A DNA stretch of 55,026 nucleotides, from contig NZ_LZHW01000051.1 of the NCBI RefSeq assembly GCF_001667265.1, positions 1-55,026 of the forward strand, written 5' to 3'. Within the stretch, counting starts at the first letter, position 1; every line of letters begins with the position of its first letter. The notes under the pieces were generated by a model that was not told where the DNA came from, searched no databases, and worked only from the letters and a program-made list of their open reading frames with translations. A program made the translations under genes and the position numbers. Positions 1 through 8,569 of this stretch are shown piece after piece. This DNA comes from Mycobacterium sp. ACS4331. GTDB lineage: Bacteria > Actinomycetota > Actinomycetes > Mycobacteriales > Mycobacteriaceae.

Positions 1-69
1 CGCACACCCGCCGAAGAACTCGACCGACTACTGTCAGACCCGTCCGCATACACCGCAGCGACCGGTTGA
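1..69 (+). CDS. C-terminal fragment of an unidentified protein (cut by the window edge)
   Basis: An open frame enters from the left edge and ends at TGA 67-69. It encodes the last 22 residues, ending in DPSAYTAATG. Codon use is GC-rich like the neighbours, and the frame stops 70 bp before the next gene, so this is probably a genuine 3' end. The tail faintly resembles the ends of the fumarase/aspartase (PcaB/adenylosuccinate lyase) superfamily, but 22 residues are too few to name it. Confidence 0.45.
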   Translation, partial: RTPAEELDRLLSDPSAYTAATG

Positions 70-127
70 ATCCGCCCCGTCGAACGCGTACAAACGCGGA
101 CGCTCGGCGTGGCACGGGGCGTGTCCT

Positions 128-133
128 TAGACT
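128..133 (+). promoter_or_regulatory. -10 hexamer of a leaderless promoter
   Basis: TAGACT fits the mycobacterial TANNNT -10 consensus and ends 6 nt before the GTG at 140. There is no Shine-Dalgarno sequence in the gap, so transcription would begin at or next to the GTG. No convincing -35 is seen, as is common for leaderless mycobacterial promoters. Confidence 0.45.
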
Positions 134-139
134 CAGCGG

Positions 140-3100
140 GTGCGCTACCTCCTGCTCGGTCCGCTGCACGTGGTGCACGACGGGCGTCGCGTCGACATCG
201 GCCCGCCCAAACAGCGCGCCGTGCTGGCCGTACTCCTGCTCGCGCGTGGCGCGGTGGTCTCCACCGACCGGCTGATCGACGCCGTCTGGGGTGACGATGC
301 ACCCGGCAGTGCGACCGCGAGCCTGCAGGCCTACATCTCGAATCTGCGCAAGGCGCTGCGCAGCGAGGAGGGCGCTGCCGCGGCGATCGTGCGGCAGGCC
401 CCCGGGTACTACCTGGCGTCCGAGGACCTCGACCTGGTGGAGTTCAGCGACCACTGCGTGGCCGCCCGACACGCCGTGGCGGAAGGACGATGGCGGGCCG
501 CGGCCGACGCCACCTCCGCCGCACTGGGCCTGTGGCGTGGTGGTCTGCTGGCCGATCTGGGCGACGAACCCTGGGTGCGCGAGGAAGCCGTCCGCATCGA
601 CGAACTGCACACCGAGTGTCGCGAGAACCGCGTCACCGCGCTGTTGGCGCTGGGGCGCATCGCCGAAGCGCTCGAGGACGCCGCCGAACTGCGCGCCGAC
701 GAGCCGCTGCGGGAGCGCGCCTGCTGGCTGCACATGCTGGCGCTGTACCGCGCGGGTCGCGGACCCGAGGCACTGACCGTCTACACCGAGCACGCCGCCC
801 ACCTCGACGCCGAACTCGGGCTGCGCCCCGGAACCGAACTGCGCGACCTGCAGACGGCGGTGCTGCAGCAGTCACCCGAACTGGCGGCCTGGCCGCGGTT
901 GCCGGCCTGGTCCGGCGCCGACGCCGTCGTCACACCGAGCAGCAGCACTGTCGAAGCGCCGGCGCCGGTCGGTCCGCAGTCTCTGCTGGTGGGCCGAGAC
1001 CGCGAAGTCGCCGTCGTGAAAAGGCTGGTCGCCGAAGCCATCCGGGGCTCCGTCAGGTGGCTGGTGCTCACCGGGCCGCCCGGAATCGGGAAGACCCGCC
1101 TGGCCGAAGAGGCTGCGGCCACCTTCGCGGCCGCCGGTGGACGGGTGGTGTGGGTCAACTGTCCCGACGAACTGGGCACCCCACCGTGGTGGTCGATGCG
1201 CCAGTTGGTGCGGGCGGTGGGTGCCGACGCCGACGACGTGCTGCAGGTCCCCGACGGTGTCGACCCGGACAGTGCCCGGTTCAGCATCTACGAGAAGATC
1301 CACACCCTGCTGCGAGACCAGGGCCCGCTCGCGGTCGTGATCGACGACGCGCAGTGGGCGGACTCCAGTTCGGCAAGCTGTCTGTCGTATCTCGCTGGCG
1401 CACTGCGGGAACAGCCCGTCGCCGTGATCGTCACAGTGCGCGACGGCGACCATGGGACGGAGCTGAGCCGCCTGTTGGCGACTGTCGCGCGCGGTGACCG
1501 CAATCGCCGCATCGACGTACCCGCGCTGGCCCCCCGCGAGGTGGCGATGCTGGCCAACCATGTCGCGGAGTCGCCCGAGGACAGGCTCAGCGACGCCGAG
1601 GCCGAGGTGTTGGCCGACCGCACGGGGGGCAACCCGTTCTTCGTCTCCGAGTACGCCCGCCTGCCGCGTGAGGAGCGTGAGGCCGGCGACATCCCCTCTG
1701 CGGTCAAGTCGGTGCTGGAACGACGCCTGGCCAACCTGGATCCCGCTGTACTGCAGGTGCTTCGGGCCGCCGCCGTCATCGCCGAGACGCTCGACGGGCC
1801 CGCGGTCACGGTGCTGGCCAAGACCACGCGACTGGACCTCGACACCCTGGCCGACCACCTCGACGAGGCGGCCGACGAACGAATCCTGATCTCCGCACAC
1901 GACAGCACCGGTTACGAGTTCGCCCACGGCCTGCTGCGCGAACAGCTGCTGATCTCGATGCCCGCCCTGCGCCGGCAACGACTGCACGCCAAGGTCGCGG
2001 AAGTCTTGGCCGACAGTGCTTCCCGTGATGCGGTGAGCCGGCGCGCGCAGCATCTGATCGCCGCCCTGCCGTTGGTGGAACCCGCGGTGGTGGTCGAGGC
2101 CTGCCGCGCCGCCGCAGAGGAGGCCACGGAACAGTGGAGTTCGGACACCGCCGCGGGATGGTGGCGTGCCGCACTGGACGCCTATGACCTGCTGCCTGCG
2201 TCCGAGAGGGACGACTCCGAACGCGACGCTCTCACGGTCGCCATGCTCGAGGCGCTGGGTCGGGCCGGCCGTGGTCAAACGGTACTCGACACCGCGGCAA
2301 CGGGGTTGGCTGAGGCGCTGGAGTCGTCCAGATCGGCGACCGCGGGCCGGGTGGCCGCAGCGCTCATCCGGGTCAGCGGCGGATGGCCCTGGCTGGCGCC
2401 GGGCAGCGACCCAACGGAGTTGATCGGACTCCTGATGCGGGCCGTGGAGGAGATTCACGACGACAGGGCGGCAGCGGCACGGGTCCGTGCCGCGCTCGCA
2501 ATCGGGATGTGCTACCTCCCGGACGCCACGGTGGCGGCCGGACTCCTGTCGACGGCAGCGGAATTCGCCGCAGAGCTGGGGGATCCGGACGTGCTGGCGG
2601 ATACGCTGCTCGGGCGTCTGGTCGCCTATTCCGGTGTGGCCGAGCACAGTGCGTCGAGTCTGGAGGCGGTCGACACGCTGCTCGCACTGCGGCACAGCCG
2701 AAGTCGCGAGGACACCGTCATCGCGCACTCGGTGGCGACGATGGCGGCCATGAACCTCGGTGACCTCGACGCCGTCGAACGGCACCTGCGGGCCGGTATC
2801 GAGGGCAGTGAGAAGCTTCGGCTTCCGGTGCTGCGCGCCCAGCTGCGGTGGATGGAGGCGGTGCTCGCGGTGTGGCGCGGGGATTTCCCCGAAGCGCACC
2901 GGCACCACACCATTGCGGCGCAGGTGCACGAGCGGACCGAACTCTACGAGGCCGGCAGCGGTCTGATCGCGGCGACCTCGCTGCTGCGGGAGCGCGGCGG
3001 ATTCGTCGACGAGGTGACGCTGCTGGCACCGTACGCAGACATCGGCTCCGACGACGTGATCAGGGTGGCCAAGGGCATGCTGCTGACGCTGCGCCGCGAC

Positions 3101-3559
3101 GAGGAGGCCCGCGCCGAGGCGGCCGAGATCCTCGCCGTCGGCGTCGACGTCGGTCCGCACGTCTGGACCCACCTGGGTCACACGACACTGCTGGCGCACC
3201 TGTGTGCAGACCACCGACTGCCCGAATTCGCCCCCGCACTGCTCGATGCTCTGCGTCCCCACACCGGGCGAATCGCCGCCATCGGTCAGGTCGGCAGCGC
3301 GGGGCCGGTGGCATTGGCGACGGCCCGACTGCACGCCCTGCTCGGTGACACCGGCTCGGCGCGGTCCGACGTCGCGTACGCCCAGGCGATGGCGGAGCGC
3401 AGCGGGGGTGTGCCGACTTTGCTGCGCTGCGCCCTGCTGCTCTGTGAACTCGATGCTGCGGCTGGGGAGGACGTTGCCGACCGTTTGGCGTCGATCGCCT
3501 CCGAGGCCGACCGGATCGGCATGCAGTCGGTGGCCGCACTGGCCCGCGCACTGGCTTAG
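140..3559 (+). CDS. SARP/AfsR-type transcriptional regulator with BTAD and AAA ATPase domains
   Basis: This is a large (1139 aa) one-component DNA-binding regulator. Residues about 1-90 form an OmpR-type winged helix (the PPKQRAVLAVLLL segment is typical), about 95-240 a bacterial transcriptional activation (BTAD) domain, and about 275-430 an AAA/STAND-type ATPase. Walker A is GPPGIGKT near residue 312 and Walker B is VVIDDAQW near 398. The rest is an alpha-helical repeat-like sensor region. AfsR/SARP proteins bind tandem repeats upstream of secondary-metabolism or catabolic genes. The FAD-linked oxidase 100 bp downstream on the same strand is the obvious nearby target, but this is inference. 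The GTG start is chosen because the winged helix begins at once and a TANNNT -10 lies 6 nt upstream. Confidence 0.9.
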   Translation: MRYLLLGPLHVVHDGRRVDIGPPKQRAVLAVLLLARGAVVSTDRLIDAVWGDDAPGSATASLQAYISNLRKALRSEEGAAAAIVRQAPGYYLASEDLDLVEFSDHCVAARHAVAEGRWRAAADATSAALGLWRGGLLADLGDEPWVREEAVRIDELHTECRENRVTALLALGRIAEALEDAAELRADEPLRERACWLHMLALYRAGRGPEALTVYTEHAAHLDAELGLRPGTELRDLQTAVLQQSPELAAWPRLPAWSGADAVVTPSSSTVEAPAPVGPQSLLVGRDREVAVVKRLVAEAIRGSVRWLVLTGPPGIGKTRLAEEAAATFAAAGGRVVWVNCPDELGTPPWWSMRQLVRAVGADADDVLQVPDGVDPDSARFSIYEKIHTLLRDQGPLAVVIDDAQWADSSSASCLSYLAGALREQPVAVIVTVRDGDHGTELSRLLATVARGDRNRRIDVPALAPREVAMLANHVAESPEDRLSDAEAEVLADRTGGNPFFVSEYARLPREEREAGDIPSAVKSVLERRLANLDPAVLQVLRAAAVIAETLDGPAVTVLAKTTRLDLDTLADHLDEAADERILISAHDSTGYEFAHGLLREQLLISMPALRRQRLHAKVAEVLADSASRDAVSRRAQHLIAALPLVEPAVVVEACRAAAEEATEQWSSDTAAGWWRAALDAYDLLPASERDDSERDALTVAMLEALGRAGRGQTVLDTAATGLAEALESSRSATAGRVAAALIRVSGGWPWLAPGSDPTELIGLLMRAVEEIHDDRAAAARVRAALAIGMCYLPDATVAAGLLSTAAEFAAELGDPDVLADTLLGRLVAYSGVAEHSASSLEAVDTLLALRHSRSREDTVIAHSVATMAAMNLGDLDAVERHLRAGIEGSEKLRLPVLRAQLRWMEAVLAVWRGDFPEAHRHHTIAAQVHERTELYEAGSGLIAATSLLRERGGFVDEVTLLAPYADIGSDDVIRVAKGMLLTLRRDEEARAEAAEILAVGVDVGPHVWTHLGHTTLLAHLCADHRLPEFAPALLDALRPHTGRIAAIGQVGSAGPVALATARLHALLGDTGSARSDVAYAQAMAERSGGVPTLLRCALLLCELDAAAGEDVADRLASIASEADRIGMQSVAALARALA

Positions 3560-3659
3560 CAACACTTGGAGAATTCTTGGCGTCCGCGGACCAAGGGTTC
3601 ACCAAGGCCAGCCCGCCAGAGTTGGGGCAATTCGTTCCCTGACCTTCTGGAGTGACCAA

Positions 3660-5045
3660 ATGACCCTCATGTCCGTCACCGATGACGCGCTCGCCGACGA
3701 TCTGCGCAGCCGCATCTCCGGCACCGTCGCAGTGCCCGGCGACCCGGACTATCAGCGCATCCAGCCCTGGAACGTGGCCGTGCCCGTATCACCGCGAGCC
3801 GCGGTGTTCGTCGAGTCGGCGCAGGACGTGGCCGAGGTGATGCGGTTCGCCACCCGCTCGGGCCTCAAGGTGGTGGTGCAGTCCACCGGGCACGGCGCGG
3901 TGCCCGTGGGCCAGGACGCGATCCTGGTGCACACCGGGCAGCTGACCAGCTGCACCGTCGACGCGCTGAACCGCTTCGCCCGTGTCGGGGCCGGGGTGCG
4001 CTGGCAGCAGGTGATCGACGCGGCCACGCCGTACGGCCTTGCGCCGCTGTGCGGCTCGTCGCCCAGTGTCGGTGTGGTGGGTTTCCTCACCGGCGGAGGG
4101 ATCGGCCCGCTGGTGCGCAGTCTCGGGGTGTCCGCGGACTACGTTCGGGCCTTCGAGCTGGTCACCGGCTCGGGGGAGGTCCTGCGGGTCACTCCCGCCG
4201 AGCACAGCGACCTGTTCTGGGGTCTGCGCGGCGGCAAGGCCACGTTGGGCATCGTCACCGAAGTTGAGTTCGAACTGTTGCCGATTCGTGAGTTCTACGG
4301 TGGCGCACTGTATTTCGACGGTGCAGATGCGGCCGCGGTGCTGCATCAGTGGCGTCGCTGGTGCGCGGATCTGCCCGAGTCGGTGACCACGTCGGTGGCA
4401 GTGCTTCAGCTGCCCGAGATGCCCGATGTGCCGCCGCCGCTGGCCGGCCGGATGACCGTCGCGGTGCGGTATGTGGCCCTCGGTGACGTCGAGGAGGCAC
4501 AGCGTCTGCTGATGCCCATGCGAGAGGCCGCCGACCCGCTGATCGACGCGGTCAGCGTGATGCCGTACGCGGCGATCGCCGCGGTGCACGCTGATCCGGC
4601 GGACCCGATGCCCACCTATGAGAATCACGCTCTGCTGCACGAGCTTCCGGCCGAGGCTGTCGATGCGTTGTTGGCCGTCGCCGGGCCCGGCAGCGGCAGC
4701 ATGCAGGTGATCGTCGAGCTGCGCCAGCTCGGCGGGGCGTTCGCGCGTGCGCCGCGGCATCGCAGCGCGTTCTGCCATCGCGACGCCGCGTTCACGCTGA
4801 CCACCATCGGCGCCCCCGCACCCGAGATCGCCGAGGCCGTCGCGGCCCACGCGGACACCGTGATCGCCGCGGCGGGGCAGTGGTCGACCGGCGGGCAGCT
4901 GCCGAACTTCGCGCCCGCGGCCGACGCGGCCCGACTGGCGCGCTGCTATGACGAGGACACGCTGTACCAGCTGGCCGCGTTGGGGGAGCGCTACGACCCC
5001 GCCGGCGTCCTGCGGAGCGGCCAGGTGGCCCGCTACCCCCTGTGA
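3660..5045 (+). CDS. FAD-binding oxidoreductase, berberine-bridge/6-hydroxynicotine oxidase type
   Basis: The 461-aa protein has an FAD-binding type 4 (PCMH) domain at residues about 40-205 and a C-terminal BBE-like segment with an NFAP motif near 420. His78 in QSTGHG sits where the 8-alpha-histidyl FAD linkage forms in this family. The cysteine of bicovalent members appears as Ser in the SSPSVGV context, so a single covalent link is likely. There is no signal peptide, so it should be cytoplasmic. Family members oxidise sugars, alkaloids or polyketide intermediates with O2; the substrate here is unknown. The ATG at 3660 was preferred over upstream codons because conserved sequence begins there and the earlier part of the frame overlaps the regulator gene. 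Confidence 0.85.
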   Translation: MTLMSVTDDALADDLRSRISGTVAVPGDPDYQRIQPWNVAVPVSPRAAVFVESAQDVAEVMRFATRSGLKVVVQSTGHGAVPVGQDAILVHTGQLTSCTVDALNRFARVGAGVRWQQVIDAATPYGLAPLCGSSPSVGVVGFLTGGGIGPLVRSLGVSADYVRAFELVTGSGEVLRVTPAEHSDLFWGLRGGKATLGIVTEVEFELLPIREFYGGALYFDGADAAAVLHQWRRWCADLPESVTTSVAVLQLPEMPDVPPPLAGRMTVAVRYVALGDVEEAQRLLMPMREAADPLIDAVSVMPYAAIAAVHADPADPMPTYENHALLHELPAEAVDALLAVAGPGSGSMQVIVELRQLGGAFARAPRHRSAFCHRDAAFTLTTIGAPAPEIAEAVAAHADTVIAAAGQWSTGGQLPNFAPAADAARLARCYDEDTLYQLAALGERYDPAGVLRSGQVARYPL

Positions 5046-5058
5046 CCTCCGTCTCGCG

Positions 5059-5134
5059 AGAGGCCGTGTCTGTACGTGAACACGCCGCGGGGTGCGTACA
5101 GATCCGGCCGCTCGCGGGCCCGGAAACGGCCTCT
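5059..5134. repeat. Nested inverted repeats between the oxidase gene and tRNA-fMet
   Basis: An outer perfect 9-bp pair, AGAGGCCGT (5059-5067) and ACGGCCTCT (5126-5134), encloses an inner perfect 8-bp pair, TCTGTACG (5069-5076) and CGTACAGA (5095-5102), plus a GGCC/GGCC pair around 5105-5120. The whole 76 bp could fold as a branched RNA structure. It may terminate the oxidase transcript or be a small structured RNA. There is no T-tract, so simple intrinsic termination is not clear. Confidence 0.55.
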
Positions 5135-5145
5135 GACCAGTCGAT

Positions 5146-5174
5146 TTGGAGCTTCGGCGCAGCGTCAGTAACCT
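5146..5174 (+). promoter_or_regulatory. Probable promoter of tRNA-fMet
   Basis: TTGGAG (5146-5151) and TAACCT (5169-5174) are separated by 17 bp and lie 14 bp upstream of the mature tRNA 5' end, as expected for a SigA-type stable-RNA promoter. Confidence 0.5.
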
Positions 5175-5187
5175 AGTGTTCACCCGT

Positions 5188-5261
5188 CGCGGGGTGGAGC
5201 AGCTCGGTAGCTCGCTGGGCTCATAACCCAGAGGTCGCAGGTTCGAATCCTGTCCCCGCTA
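5188..5261 (+). tRNA. tRNA-fMet (initiator), anticodon CAT
   Basis: The cloverleaf is complete: acceptor 5188-5194 with 5254-5260, D arm GAGC/GCTC, anticodon arm CTGGG-CTCATAA-CCCAG, and T arm with loop TTCGAAT. The three consecutive G:C pairs in the anticodon stem and the unpaired first acceptor position (C1 opposite U72) mark it as the initiator and not the elongator tRNA-Met. The 3' end reads ACTA instead of ACCA, so the terminal CCA is not fully encoded and must be added or repaired after transcription. A promoter lies just upstream and a strong hairpin just downstream, so the gene is probably transcribed alone. Confidence 0.95.
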
Positions 5262-5272
5262 CTAGTAGGAAG

Positions 5273-5305
5273 TGGCCCTCAGGCGAAAGCCTGGGGGCCA
5301 TTTTC
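5273..5305 (+). terminator. Intrinsic terminator of tRNA-fMet
   Basis: A 12-bp stem (TGGCCCTCAGGC with GCCTGGGGGCCA, one G-T pair) closes on a GAAA tetraloop at 5285-5288 and is followed by TTTTCC. It begins 9 nt after the tRNA. Confidence 0.85.
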
Positions 5306-5387
5306 CATTCCGCCGCAAGCACCTTCGTCGCAGCGGTGCCCCCCGGAACCCTGACCCAGCTTCCCTCGGCGGCGGCGCCCACTATTA

Positions 5388-5424
5388 CGGAACTCTTGAA
5401 TTCCGGAAACGTCTGGTTCACTAT
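5388..5424 (+). promoter_or_regulatory. Promoter and probable TetR operator for the TetR-P450 operon
   Basis: TTGAAT (5396-5401) and CACTAT (5419-5424) are 17 bp apart, and the -10 ends 7 nt before the GTG at 5432, suggesting a leaderless start. An imperfect palindrome, CGGAA-n8-TTCCG (5388-5405), covers the -35 box and is a good candidate site for autorepression. Confidence 0.45.
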
Positions 5425-5431
5425 TGACCCC

Positions 5432-6067
5432 GTGCCGAGCAACGTGCCGATCGCCGCGCCGACGAGGGCCAAACGCGACGCCCCCCGGCGCGGGCGTCCC
5501 CGCGACGACCGACTGGACGCGGCGATCGTGGAGGCCACGATCGCCGAAACCGCCGCCAAGGGCTGGACCGGCGCGACGATCGAGGGGATCGCGGCGCGGG
5601 CGGGCGTCGGCCGCGGTTCGATCTACCGGCGGTGGTCCAGCAAGTACGACCTGTTCCAGTACGTCGCCAGCTGCATCACCCGGCCCGCCGACGGCGTGGA
5701 CACCGGGTCCTTCGTCGAGGACCTGTTCGCGGCACTGCTGCCCATCGCCGAGATGCTCACGCAGCCCGAACTCTCCGCCATCCTGCCGTCGCTGCTGGCC
5801 GAGGCCGGCACCGACGAGTCGATCCGGTCCACGGTGCGCACCTTCGCCCGACGGTGCCGGCAGCAGACGTTCGAGGCGGTCCAACGGGCGGGGCAGCGCG
5901 GCGACATCCCCGCCGACACCGACGCCGACGCGCTCGTGGACATGCTCGCCGGCGCCCTGGTGTACCGGCGGCTGCTGCTCGGCGAGCCGACCGACGCCGA
6001 CGCCATCCGCGCGCTGATCGACCAAGCAGTCCGAAGCTGTTCACCCGAACCCGAGAGGAAGCCGTGA
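5432..6067 (+). CDS. TetR/AcrR-family transcriptional regulator
   Basis: The 211-aa protein has an N-terminal TetR helix-turn-helix at residues about 25-70 (the IEGIAARAGVGRGSIYRRW segment), preceded by a basic PRRGRPR stretch, and a C-terminal ligand-binding helical domain. The stop codon overlaps the start of the downstream P450 gene by 4 nt (GTGA), so the two are translationally coupled and probably repressed together. The GTG at 5432 was chosen because it lies 7 nt after a -10-like hexamer and because a start further upstream would run into the operator. The ligand is unknown; it is most simply the P450 substrate or product. Confidence 0.85.
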   Translation: MPSNVPIAAPTRAKRDAPRRGRPRDDRLDAAIVEATIAETAAKGWTGATIEGIAARAGVGRGSIYRRWSSKYDLFQYVASCITRPADGVDTGSFVEDLFAALLPIAEMLTQPELSAILPSLLAEAGTDESIRSTVRTFARRCRQQTFEAVQRAGQRGDIPADTDADALVDMLAGALVYRRLLLGEPTDADAIRALIDQAVRSCSPEPERKP

Positions 6068-7275
6068 CTCACGTCCTGGATGTCGACCTGACGGATCCAC
6101 AGTTGTATTCGGAGGGCTTCCCACACGAGCTCTTCACCGAACTGCGCCATCGCGGCCCTGTGCACCGCCACCAGGCGGTCGAGGGCAGGCCGGGCATTCC
6201 GCCGATTCCGTTCTGGTCCATCGTCACTCACCCCGAGATCCAGCAGGCCAACCGCGACTGGAAGACCTTCGCCGCCGCGGGCGGACCGATGATGGCGCCG
6301 GACCCACTGTTGGAGGCCGGCCCCACCCTGGTGTCGATGGACCCGCCCGAGCAGGCCGAGATGCGCCGCATCATCACCTCGGAGTTCACGCCCAGGATGA
6401 TCGGCCGCCTCGAGCAGCTGATCGCCACCCGGACCCGAGACGTTCTGGCCGCGGCCGCCGGTGACACCTGCGACTTCGTCGGTGACGTCGCCTATCAGGT
6501 GCCCATGCACCTGATCTCCGACATCGTCGGCATTCCGGAGTCCGACCGGCCGTGGGTGTTCGAGCGTGTCGACAGGCTTCTGCGAACGGCCAACCCGTCC
6601 AACGGTTTCTCCGAACAGGACCAGCTCGCACTGCAGGTCGAACTCTTCGAGTACGCGCAGCGACTCACCGCCGACAAACGGGCCCATCCCACCGACGACG
6701 TGTGGACCAAACTCGCCAGCCGACTCGACGGTTTCGAACTGGAGATGTTCTTCATCATCCTGGCCATGGCCGGCAGCGAGACCACCCGGAACGCGTTGTC
6801 GCAGGGCCTGGTCGCGCTGCTGGACAATCCCGACCAGTTGGCCGAATTGCGCCGCGATCCCACGGTGGCCGCGACAGCGGCCGACGAGGCCATCCGCTGG
6901 GCCAGTCCGGTGCTGTTCTTCGGTCGCACCGCCACCACCGACGTGACGATCGGCGGCCAGGACGTGAAGGAGGGCGATCGGGTGCTGTTCTGGTACCCGT
7001 CGGGCAACCGGGATGAGGCCGTGTTCGAGGATCCGTTCCGGTTCGACGTCCGGCGAACACCCAACCCGCACCTGTCCTTCGGTGGTGGCGGGGTGCACTA
7101 CTGCCTCGGTGCAAACCTCGCCCGCAAGGAGGTGCAGGTGGTGTTCGCCGCCCTCGCCGACTACGACATCGAGCGGGTCGGGCCCGCGGTGTGGGCCGGC
7201 GGGGGACCGGTGCACAACGTCGGTCTCGGAATCGACTCGCTGCCCGTGCGGATCACCGCCCGGCCGAAGGGATGA
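6064..7275 (+). CDS. Cytochrome P450
   Basis: This soluble class I bacterial P450 of 403 aa needs a ferredoxin and a reductase; neither is adjacent. The I-helix motif is AGSETTR near residue 239, the K-helix ExxR motif lies in DEAIRW near 278, and the haem-binding loop is FGGGGVHYCLG with Cys347 as the haem ligand. The GGGGVHYCLGA signature and substrate-recognition regions resemble the CYP124/125/142-type mycobacterial groups that hydroxylate sterols or branched lipids, but family assignment by eye is uncertain. The GTG start overlaps the upstream TetR stop, giving a two-gene operon. It converges with the next operon, leaving only 6 bp between stops. Confidence 0.9.
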   Translation: MTHVLDVDLTDPQLYSEGFPHELFTELRHRGPVHRHQAVEGRPGIPPIPFWSIVTHPEIQQANRDWKTFAAAGGPMMAPDPLLEAGPTLVSMDPPEQAEMRRIITSEFTPRMIGRLEQLIATRTRDVLAAAAGDTCDFVGDVAYQVPMHLISDIVGIPESDRPWVFERVDRLLRTANPSNGFSEQDQLALQVELFEYAQRLTADKRAHPTDDVWTKLASRLDGFELEMFFIILAMAGSETTRNALSQGLVALLDNPDQLAELRRDPTVAATAADEAIRWASPVLFFGRTATTDVTIGGQDVKEGDRVLFWYPSGNRDEAVFEDPFRFDVRRTPNPHLSFGGGGVHYCLGANLARKEVQVVFAALADYDIERVGPAVWAGGGPVHNVGLGIDSLPVRITARPKG

Positions 7276-7281
7276 CCCCGC

Positions 7282-8553
7282 CTACTCCGTGAACGTCAGC
7301 TGAGCCCAGCGCTCGCTGCGCTCCAACTTCCCCCGCGGCGGCACGTCGTCGGCCGCGGGTTCGGCGGGAGTCGGCAGCACGACGGCGTGGTGGGTGTCCT
7401 TGAGCGCGGTGAGCAGCTCCCGCTTGGGAATGGTGTCCTGCCAACGCTTGACCATTCCCCACGGCACCATCGCGTCACCCTTGTTGAGCCAGTCGTCCAG
7501 CACGAAATCCTTCGGGGTGGCGTTGTGAGAGCCGTGGTGGCCCACCTTGTAGAAGTCGACGCTGTTGATGAGCTCTTCGCAGGAGGGGTCGCTGCGGACG
7601 TGCTCCCAGGCGCCGTGTTGCGCGTCCCCGGGGAAGAGCATCAGAAACCCGTCCACGTCGAGGACGAAGAACAGGCTGGTGTTGTTGACCGACTGCTCCA
7701 GCACCGACGCCGCGGTCAGCAGGCCCACGTCGTCACTGACCGCCGACAGTGCGAGGGCCTTCTGTGCGGCCAGCAGTTCCGCCGGAACGCTCTCGCGCGC
7801 AATGGTGTACTGAGGCGCGAACAGGGGCCGGCCGTTGTTCACCGGAGGCGTCGTGTCGTCGTCGAGATTCAGGCGCAGCCAGCCCGCGCTCGAGGGCGGA
7901 TCCATCCGTTTGAGCATCGCGGGATCACGGGACGGGCCCAGCACATGTGCGACGATCCCACACCGCCCGACCTCCACGACGTCGTCGCTGGTGTCCGGCT
8001 TCGGGAAGAACCGCACGTCGTGCGGTCCGGCGAACCCGCTGCCGTTGCGGCCCAACAGCCGGTCGATGGCCGCGGCGTTGCCGCGCGAGTTCGCCAGGAA
8101 CGCCTGCGCCGCTGTGAGCCGACGGGACTCACCGGAGCGTTCGACGGCCAGGGCCAGACGGGTGGTGATGAGCGCCTCCAACTGAGTCACCGCCCTGTCC
8201 TGCTTGGCGCGCAGCGCTGTGGCATCCGGATCGTCGAGATCCTCGACGAAGGGCAGCCACACCGTGTCGACGGCGACGTCCTTCCACTCGTCACAGGCGA
8301 ACCCGCAGATGTGGTCCTGGTGACGATGCGTGGCGACCAGGACATCGAGATGCGGTGTGCCGTCGCAGTCCTCGGTCAGGTCGGCGATCACGGCACGCAC
8401 GGTCTCGGCGATCGGCGGCGCGTCGCTGCTCTGGGCATGCCTGCCACAGTCGATGAGCATCCGCCACACCTCGGTGCCGTCGCGGACCGTGATCCGGAAT
8501 GCGTCGCCGAAACCCACGTTGTACATGCGGATTTCAACTTTCTTCCCGCCCAT
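7282..8553 (-). CDS. Metallo-beta-lactamase-fold hydrolase, ComEC/Rec2-like domain
   Basis: The 423-aa protein carries the zinc-binding HRHQDH motif (HxHxDH, residues 76-81) and a second conserved block, GHHGSHNATP, at 338-347, both characteristic of the ComEC/Rec2-type MBL branch. It has no membrane segments and no signal peptide, so it is a free-standing cytosolic MBL protein, unlike ComEC itself. Known relatives act on phosphodiesters or nucleic acids; the substrate here is unknown. A GGAGG-containing Shine-Dalgarno sequence precedes the ATG. It is the last gene of a three-gene operon, 16 bp after the thermolysin-like peptidase, so it probably works with the two upstream metallopeptidases. 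Confidence 0.8.
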   Translation of the reverse strand: MGGKKVEIRMYNVGFGDAFRITVRDGTEVWRMLIDCGRHAQSSDAPPIAETVRAVIADLTEDCDGTPHLDVLVATHRHQDHICGFACDEWKDVAVDTVWLPFVEDLDDPDATALRAKQDRAVTQLEALITTRLALAVERSGESRRLTAAQAFLANSRGNAAAIDRLLGRNGSGFAGPHDVRFFPKPDTSDDVVEVGRCGIVAHVLGPSRDPAMLKRMDPPSSAGWLRLNLDDDTTPPVNNGRPLFAPQYTIARESVPAELLAAQKALALSAVSDDVGLLTAASVLEQSVNNTSLFFVLDVDGFLMLFPGDAQHGAWEHVRSDPSCEELINSVDFYKVGHHGSHNATPKDFVLDDWLNKGDAMVPWGMVKRWQDTIPKRELLTALKDTHHAVVLPTPAEPAADDVPPRGKLERSERWAQLTFTE

Positions 8554-8569
8554 CTTCTCCCCACCTCCG

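Noticed and set aside
872..3565. 897-codon open frame on the minus strand opposite the SARP regulator gene
   Set aside because: It lies wholly antisense to a gene with clear domains. Its composition (Gln, Arg, Gly, His runs) is the usual shadow of a GC-rich gene, and it has no family motif.
5188..5261. tRNA gene as a phage or genomic island attachment site
   Set aside because: No integrase gene or repeat of the tRNA 3' end is seen elsewhere in the window.
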